Part shown: positions 60,679 to 64,000 of the stretch, piece after piece | Layout of the letters: each line of letters opens with the position of its first letter | How positions within the stretch are numbered: the stretch's first letter is position 1 | The notes under the pieces: generated by a model | Database searches by the model: none | Told to the model about the DNA's origin: nothing | What the model saw: only the letters and a program-made list of their open reading frames with translations | Translations under genes and position numbers: made by a program | Assembly: GCF_001457035.1 (NCBI RefSeq) | Contig: NZ_KQ758617.1 | Span: 1,971,794-2,035,793, forward strand | DNA from: Fictibacillus enclensis | GTDB taxonomy: Bacteria > Bacillota > Bacilli > Bacillales > Fictibacillaceae | Reading direction: 5' to 3' | DNA length: 64,000 bases

Positions 60679-62160
60679 TTGAAGAAAAGAAAAATGGGAA
60701 TGGCTATCGTAACCAGTAGTATATTAGCACTCTCTCTAACATCTTTTAATCCGCAAACTTCTGCAGCCCCTCTATCTAAAAACTACCTCATCGCTTACAA
60801 TCAGTCATCATTACCTAAAACCTATCAAACAGACATTAAGAATGCCGGAGGAGTGGTGATAAATGCCATTCCAGAAATCGGCGGATTAGAAGTTCGCTCA
60901 TCGAATCCTAATTTTCTCAGCAATTTAAAATCTAATTCTAGTATTATTGCGGCAAATGTGGAAATGCACTATAAACTTGATGACGAACAACCGGCAGGGG
61001 CTGATGGCCAGCCTGTAACACTTCAGCCTGATAAGAATGGTACATACTGGTCCTCACAGTGGGATATTAGTCATTTAACTAATGATGGAAAATCGTACAA
61101 AATTGAGTCAGGCGGTACGGAAGCAAATGGAATGGTCACTCATAAGGCCATTGTCGGAGTGATTGACACAGGTATTGACGCAAACCATCCCGATCTTAAA
61201 GCAAACTATGTTGGAGGGGAAAGTTTCGTTCCTAAAGGTGGCTATAGTGGGGATGATCCATCGGAAACGGGTAACCCCAATGATGTACTTGATCGTGAAG
61301 GTCATGGTACACACGTAGCCGGTTCCATTGCGGCCAACGGAAAAATAAAGGGTGTCGGCCCGGATCTGGGAATCAGGGCATACCGTATATTTGACAGCTC
61401 TGGAAGCGCCCCAACTGCACCAATTGTTGAAGCAGTTATTCAAAGTGCAAAAGATAAAGTCGACGTTGTGAATATGTCCCTTGGCGGCTATGATAATTTA
61501 AAATATGAGTTCAATGGCTCGAAATATAGTGACATTGCAGATGTTCTCCTTTGGAAACGGGCGGTCAAATATGCATTGAATCATAATGTAACTATTGTGG
61601 CCGCTGCCGGTAATGAGTCGTTAAACTATGCTGACAAAAAATCACTTACCGACTATTTGAATGCTAATTATGGTGATACTAACCTTGTTTTTAAAGGCGT
61701 CACCATTGAAGTACCAGGAGGATCCCCTGGCGTTATTACGGTATCTTCCTCAAATGAATGGTCGAAAAATCAACTCGCATTTTATTCTAACTATGGAAAT
61801 AGCTTTATTACTGTAGCGGCACCTGGCGGAGACAACGGTCCTAAATATGCTGGAACGGGAGATTTAAACGATCGTGACTTTACTTACCGTTCGTTGTCCA
61901 CTTGGCCAACTTATTTAGAGCCATATTTTACGACAATTGATCCTGAGCATCCAGGATACGCATACCTCCACGGAACTTCCATGGCTTCACCAAAGGTTGC
62001 CGGTATTGCTGGAGTCATCAAAGCTGCACATCCGGACTACAAACCAGCTCAGGTGGAGGCGCTTATTGAAAAGACCTCATTAGATTATGGCAAACCAGGT
62101 CATGATCAATACTTTGGTGCCGGTGAAGCAAATGCATATACGTCTTTAACGGGTAAGTAA
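60679..62160 (+). CDS. Secreted S8-family serine protease (subtilase)
   Basis: Encodes 493 residues from a TTG with AGGAGG upstream. Signal peptide to about SAA-PLS (residue 30), an inhibitor-like pro-region (about 35-100), then the peptidase: Asp163 in VIDTGID, His209 in HGTHVAG, Asn312 in AAAGNES and Ser434 in GTSMASP. The pro-region (NYLIAYNQSSLPKTYQTDIK, GGLEVRSSNPNFL) suggests autocatalytic maturation outside the cell. An extracellular scavenging protease; a strong terminator follows. Confidence 0.92.
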   Translation: MKKRKMGMAIVTSSILALSLTSFNPQTSAAPLSKNYLIAYNQSSLPKTYQTDIKNAGGVVINAIPEIGGLEVRSSNPNFLSNLKSNSSIIAANVEMHYKLDDEQPAGADGQPVTLQPDKNGTYWSSQWDISHLTNDGKSYKIESGGTEANGMVTHKAIVGVIDTGIDANHPDLKANYVGGESFVPKGGYSGDDPSETGNPNDVLDREGHGTHVAGSIAANGKIKGVGPDLGIRAYRIFDSSGSAPTAPIVEAVIQSAKDKVDVVNMSLGGYDNLKYEFNGSKYSDIADVLLWKRAVKYALNHNVTIVAAAGNESLNYADKKSLTDYLNANYGDTNLVFKGVTIEVPGGSPGVITVSSSNEWSKNQLAFYSNYGNSFITVAAPGGDNGPKYAGTGDLNDRDFTYRSLSTWPTYLEPYFTTIDPEHPGYAYLHGTSMASPKVAGIAGVIKAAHPDYKPAQVEALIEKTSLDYGKPGHDQYFGAGEANAYTSLTGK

Positions 62161-62189
62161 GATAACAAAGGCCCGTCTAAAAAACTTAA

Positions 62190-62234
62190 AAAAGGAATGA
62201 TTTCTCATCTTAGTGAGAAATCATTCCTTTTTTC
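62190..62234 (+). terminator. Intrinsic terminator of the subtilase gene
   Basis: AAAAAAGGAATGATTTCTCA pairs with its reverse complement around TCTTAG; the 3' arm ends in T6. Confidence 0.85.
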
Positions 62235-62273
62235 TGTATAATGGTCGTATCAAAATCATGTGGGAGGTTGCGA

Positions 62274-62460
62274 TGATCCAAAAACAACAATCCATGACGT
62301 TTAGTCCTTTTATGGAGATCTATGTGTAGTGGTTCCTAAAGATAATAGGTTAAGAAAAGTTAATGAGCTGATCGATTCCTCTTTTCTATAAGACGAACTT
62401 ATAGATAAATATTGCTTAGATAACAGTCGAAACGCCATCGACCCTATTCCTCGTTTAAAC
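62274..62460 (+). pseudogene. IS1182-family transposase N-terminal remnant
   Basis: GGGAGG then MIQKQQSMTFSPFMEIY, a premature stop, and in the next frame LVVPKDNRLRKVNELIDSSF and LIDKYCLDNSRNAIDPI. This is the start of IS1182-type transposases. The remaining 400 codons are gone. Confidence 0.7.
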
Positions 62461-62610
62461 TTCATAGTAGGGCTTCCTTCTAGAAGGTGTTTGGGATATA
62501 TATCTTACTGAGGAGCCTATTTTTATCAAAGATGAAAATTAGCGAGCCTAAAACATGGTGTAACAACAAAACTTCTGCCATCATTTTTTCCCCTGCACCT
62601 TGCTTATTCA

Positions 62611-62660
62611 CTTAAGACAGCTCCGATCTTCAGCTACCGCACCGGTTACCTGAATAAGGA
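62611..62660. repeat. Dispersed palindromic repeat, 3' part
   Basis: TTAAGACAGCTCCGATCTTC, then CTACCGCACCGGTTACCTGAA; the 5' half is missing. Confidence 0.7.
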
Positions 62661-62746
62661 TTTACTCTTCCAGTTAAGTTATCAAGAAAATTCTTAATTT
62701 AAAGGGATATGTTTCTGGTATATACAATATAAGTTTGTACTCATCC

Positions 62747-62950
62747 TTAGAGCTTTTTTCTTTTTTTCTTTTTATTGAGTTTTCTTTTTAACTTTGGCTT
62801 TATCCAGAAAAGAAAGCGGTCATAATCTTTTTTTTGCAAGATGACTATCCAAATAAAAGCGAATAGTTCCCACAGCACTCTACAAACAAGAAATGCAAGG
62901 GTAATGTATGCCACCCAAGTTAATATAAATTCTATGGGGTCACCATTCAT
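62747..62950 (-). CDS. Small basic membrane protein, 67 residues
   Basis: Begins MNGDPIEFILTWVAYITLAF; two hydrophobic segments (about 8-38) and a very basic C-terminus (KPKLKRKLNKKKKRKKL). AAGGAGGGG precedes the ATG. No recognised family. The tail suggests interaction with nucleic acid or acidic lipid. Confidence 0.5.
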   Translation of the reverse strand: MNGDPIEFILTWVAYITLAFLVCRVLWELFAFIWIVILQKKDYDRFLFWIKPKLKRKLNKKKKRKKL

Positions 62951-63047
62951 TACACCCCTCCTTTGTTTTTACCCGGTTCCAATATTCCCTTTTATATGTT
63001 TCTATGTTCTAAATAAACTTTTTATCTCTAGTTTTCTAAGCTCATAC

Positions 63048-63135
63048 TTCAACTAACCTGCCCCTATAGTTCCATAAGAAAAAGCCGCCTTTAAGACAGC
63101 TCCGATCTTCAGCTAACGCACCCGTTAGTTGAAGA
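63048..63135. repeat. Dispersed palindromic repeat, best full copy
   Basis: CAACTAACCTGCCCCTATAG, TTCCATAAGAAAAAGCCGCC, TTTAAGACAGCTCCGATCTT, CAGCTAACGCACCCGTTAG, TTGAAGAA in order. The 3' palindrome contains the stop codon of the aldo/keto reductase. Confidence 0.9.
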
Positions 63136-64000
63136 ACCATTTTTTCCGTGGTACCGGGTAATATTCGCCGGCGACAAGTTCTGAAGGTACGGCTCCTTCA
63201 ATTCGTAAAAGGTCGTCTGAATTTAAATTCAGGTCAACTGCGCCGAGTGAAACATGAAGTTGTGACTGCTTTCTTGCGCCGATCAATGGGATAACATCCT
63301 CACCCTTGGATAAAACCCACGCGACAGCAATCTGCGCAATGGTTGCCTGCTTTTCTTCAGCAATTCCACGCAATGCCTCTACAAGGGCTAAATTTTTTTC
63401 AATATTTTCGTTGGTAAACCGTGGACCATTACTGCGTTTGTCATTCAAACCTAGAACCCGATCTTTTGACCATGTACCGCTCAATAAACCTCTTGAGAGA
63501 ACACCATAAGCCGAAAGCGAAATGCCTAATTCCCGTAGAGTTGGCAAGATATTTAATTCGATGCTCCTATTAAATAGTGAGTATTCCATTTGCAGCCAAC
63601 TAATAGGATGTACAGTGTGCGCGCGACGAATTGTATCCACTCCTACTTCAGAAAGACCAATGTAACGCACATATCCCTTCTTTACCATATCGGCAATTGC
63701 ACCAACCGTTTCTTCAATTGGAACGCTTGGATCGATGCAGGCTGTGCCAGGTTGATAAAGATCGATGTATTCAACACCTAGGCGCAGTAGGGTATCCTCA
63801 AGGAAATTCTTTACTGTATTAGGGTGGTTATCACTCTTTGGATGACTCTTGCCCTGAGAGTGTAGCTTGCCATCGAATTTTACTGAAATAAACACATTTT
63901 CCCGTTGGATTCCTTGGAATGCTTCACGTAGAAGTAATTCATTGTGTCCATCGCCATAGAAATCCCCTGTATCAAAGAGTGTAATGCCTTCCTCAAGTGC
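63125..64000 (-). CDS. Aldo/keto reductase, 5' end beyond the window
   Basis: At least 291 codons; the frame is open to the right edge. FDTGDFYGDGHNE carries the active-site Asp and Tyr, VFISVKFDG the Lys, YIDLYQPGTACIDPSVPIEE the usual AKR strand (with Gln-Pro-Gly where His is common), and IPLIGARKQSQL the NADP(H) phosphate-binding loop. It reduces carbonyls with NADPH; close to the AKR13/YghZ-like group. The stop codon TAA lies in the CTAACG of a dispersed repeat, so the last residues may be repeat-encoded. A decayed partial copy lies at 14497-14760. Confidence 0.87.
   Translation of the reverse strand, partial: ALEEGITLFDTGDFYGDGHNELLLREAFQGIQRENVFISVKFDGKLHSQGKSHPKSDNHPNTVKNFLEDTLLRLGVEYIDLYQPGTACIDPSVPIEETVGAIADMVKKGYVRYIGLSEVGVDTIRRAHTVHPISWLQMEYSLFNRSIELNILPTLRELGISLSAYGVLSRGLLSGTWSKDRVLGLNDKRSNGPRFTNENIEKNLALVEALRGIAEEKQATIAQIAVAWVLSKGEDVIPLIGARKQSQLHVSLGAVDLNLNSDDLLRIEGAVPSELVAGEYYPVPRKKWFFN

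Noticed and set aside
17308..63135. CRISPR array
   Set aside because: Repeats are far apart, irregularly spaced and palindromic at their ends, with no uniform spacers and no cas genes.

Overview
The window looks like chromosomal DNA of an aerobic, endospore-forming Bacillaceae member (Bacillus/Fictibacillus/Peribacillus-like). The evidence is low G+C content, Firmicute-type ribosome binding sites, an sda checkpoint gene beside yqeG with DnaA boxes between them, an Mrp antiporter operon, a YrrS-like protein, an YndM-like protein and full-length pro-sigK genes. I cannot name the species. No tRNA, rRNA, CRISPR array or intact insertion sequence was seen.

Layout. 1-11.5 kb is mostly core: the 5' end of yqeG (-), sda (+), a six-gene mrpACDEFG operon that lacks mrpB, pssA, an M3 oligoendopeptidase (-), an Nramp metal transporter with an MntR-like box, and an orphan PD-(D/E)XK-like nuclease. 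11.5-25 kb is an accessory and decaying zone. It holds two intact pro-sigK copies 6,141 bp apart, a third sigK scrap, small membrane or secreted proteins, an aminoglycoside-phosphotransferase-like gene, several frameshifted or truncated genes and many copies of a palindromic repeat. 25.5-39.4 kb is an envelope-lipid block. Two paralogous OmpR/HisKA two-component systems bracket two PAP2 phosphatases, a polyprenol-type glycosyltransferase with its DUF6044 partner and a broken GtrA flippase; a DedA protein fused to a PAP2-like domain and an RND exporter follow. 40-44 kb is a second decay zone with another sigK fragment. 44-52 kb is a catabolic block: a tandem AhpD-like protein and a nitrilase (+), then SDR, cupin, MFS, amidohydrolase and Rieske genes (-) facing a divergent GntR regulator, with CcpA cre-like sites. 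52.6-54.7 kb is a Fur-controlled FTR1 iron-uptake operon, followed by a secreted metallophosphoesterase. 57-64 kb is a third decay zone with a sigK fragment fused to an IS3-type scrap, a secreted subtilase, an IS1182-type scrap and an aldo/keto reductase that runs off the right edge.

Main observation. sigK sequence occurs at five places on the same strand. Two copies are intact. Three are 5'-side fragments that all stop at the Glu-Asn-Glu codons containing AATGA, the place where skin-type elements split sigK in Bacillus subtilis. Two of the three share about 90 bp of non-sigK sequence beyond that junction, and a third copy of that sequence exists without sigK at 43.8 kb. This pattern suggests past skin-like integration, or amplification of a skin-junction fragment.

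Second observation. A dispersed repeat of about 80 bp, made of two C-rich-loop palindromes around a central hairpin, occurs in about a dozen full or half copies. It is confined to the decay zones, sits at gene 3' ends and supplies the stop codon of at least two genes.
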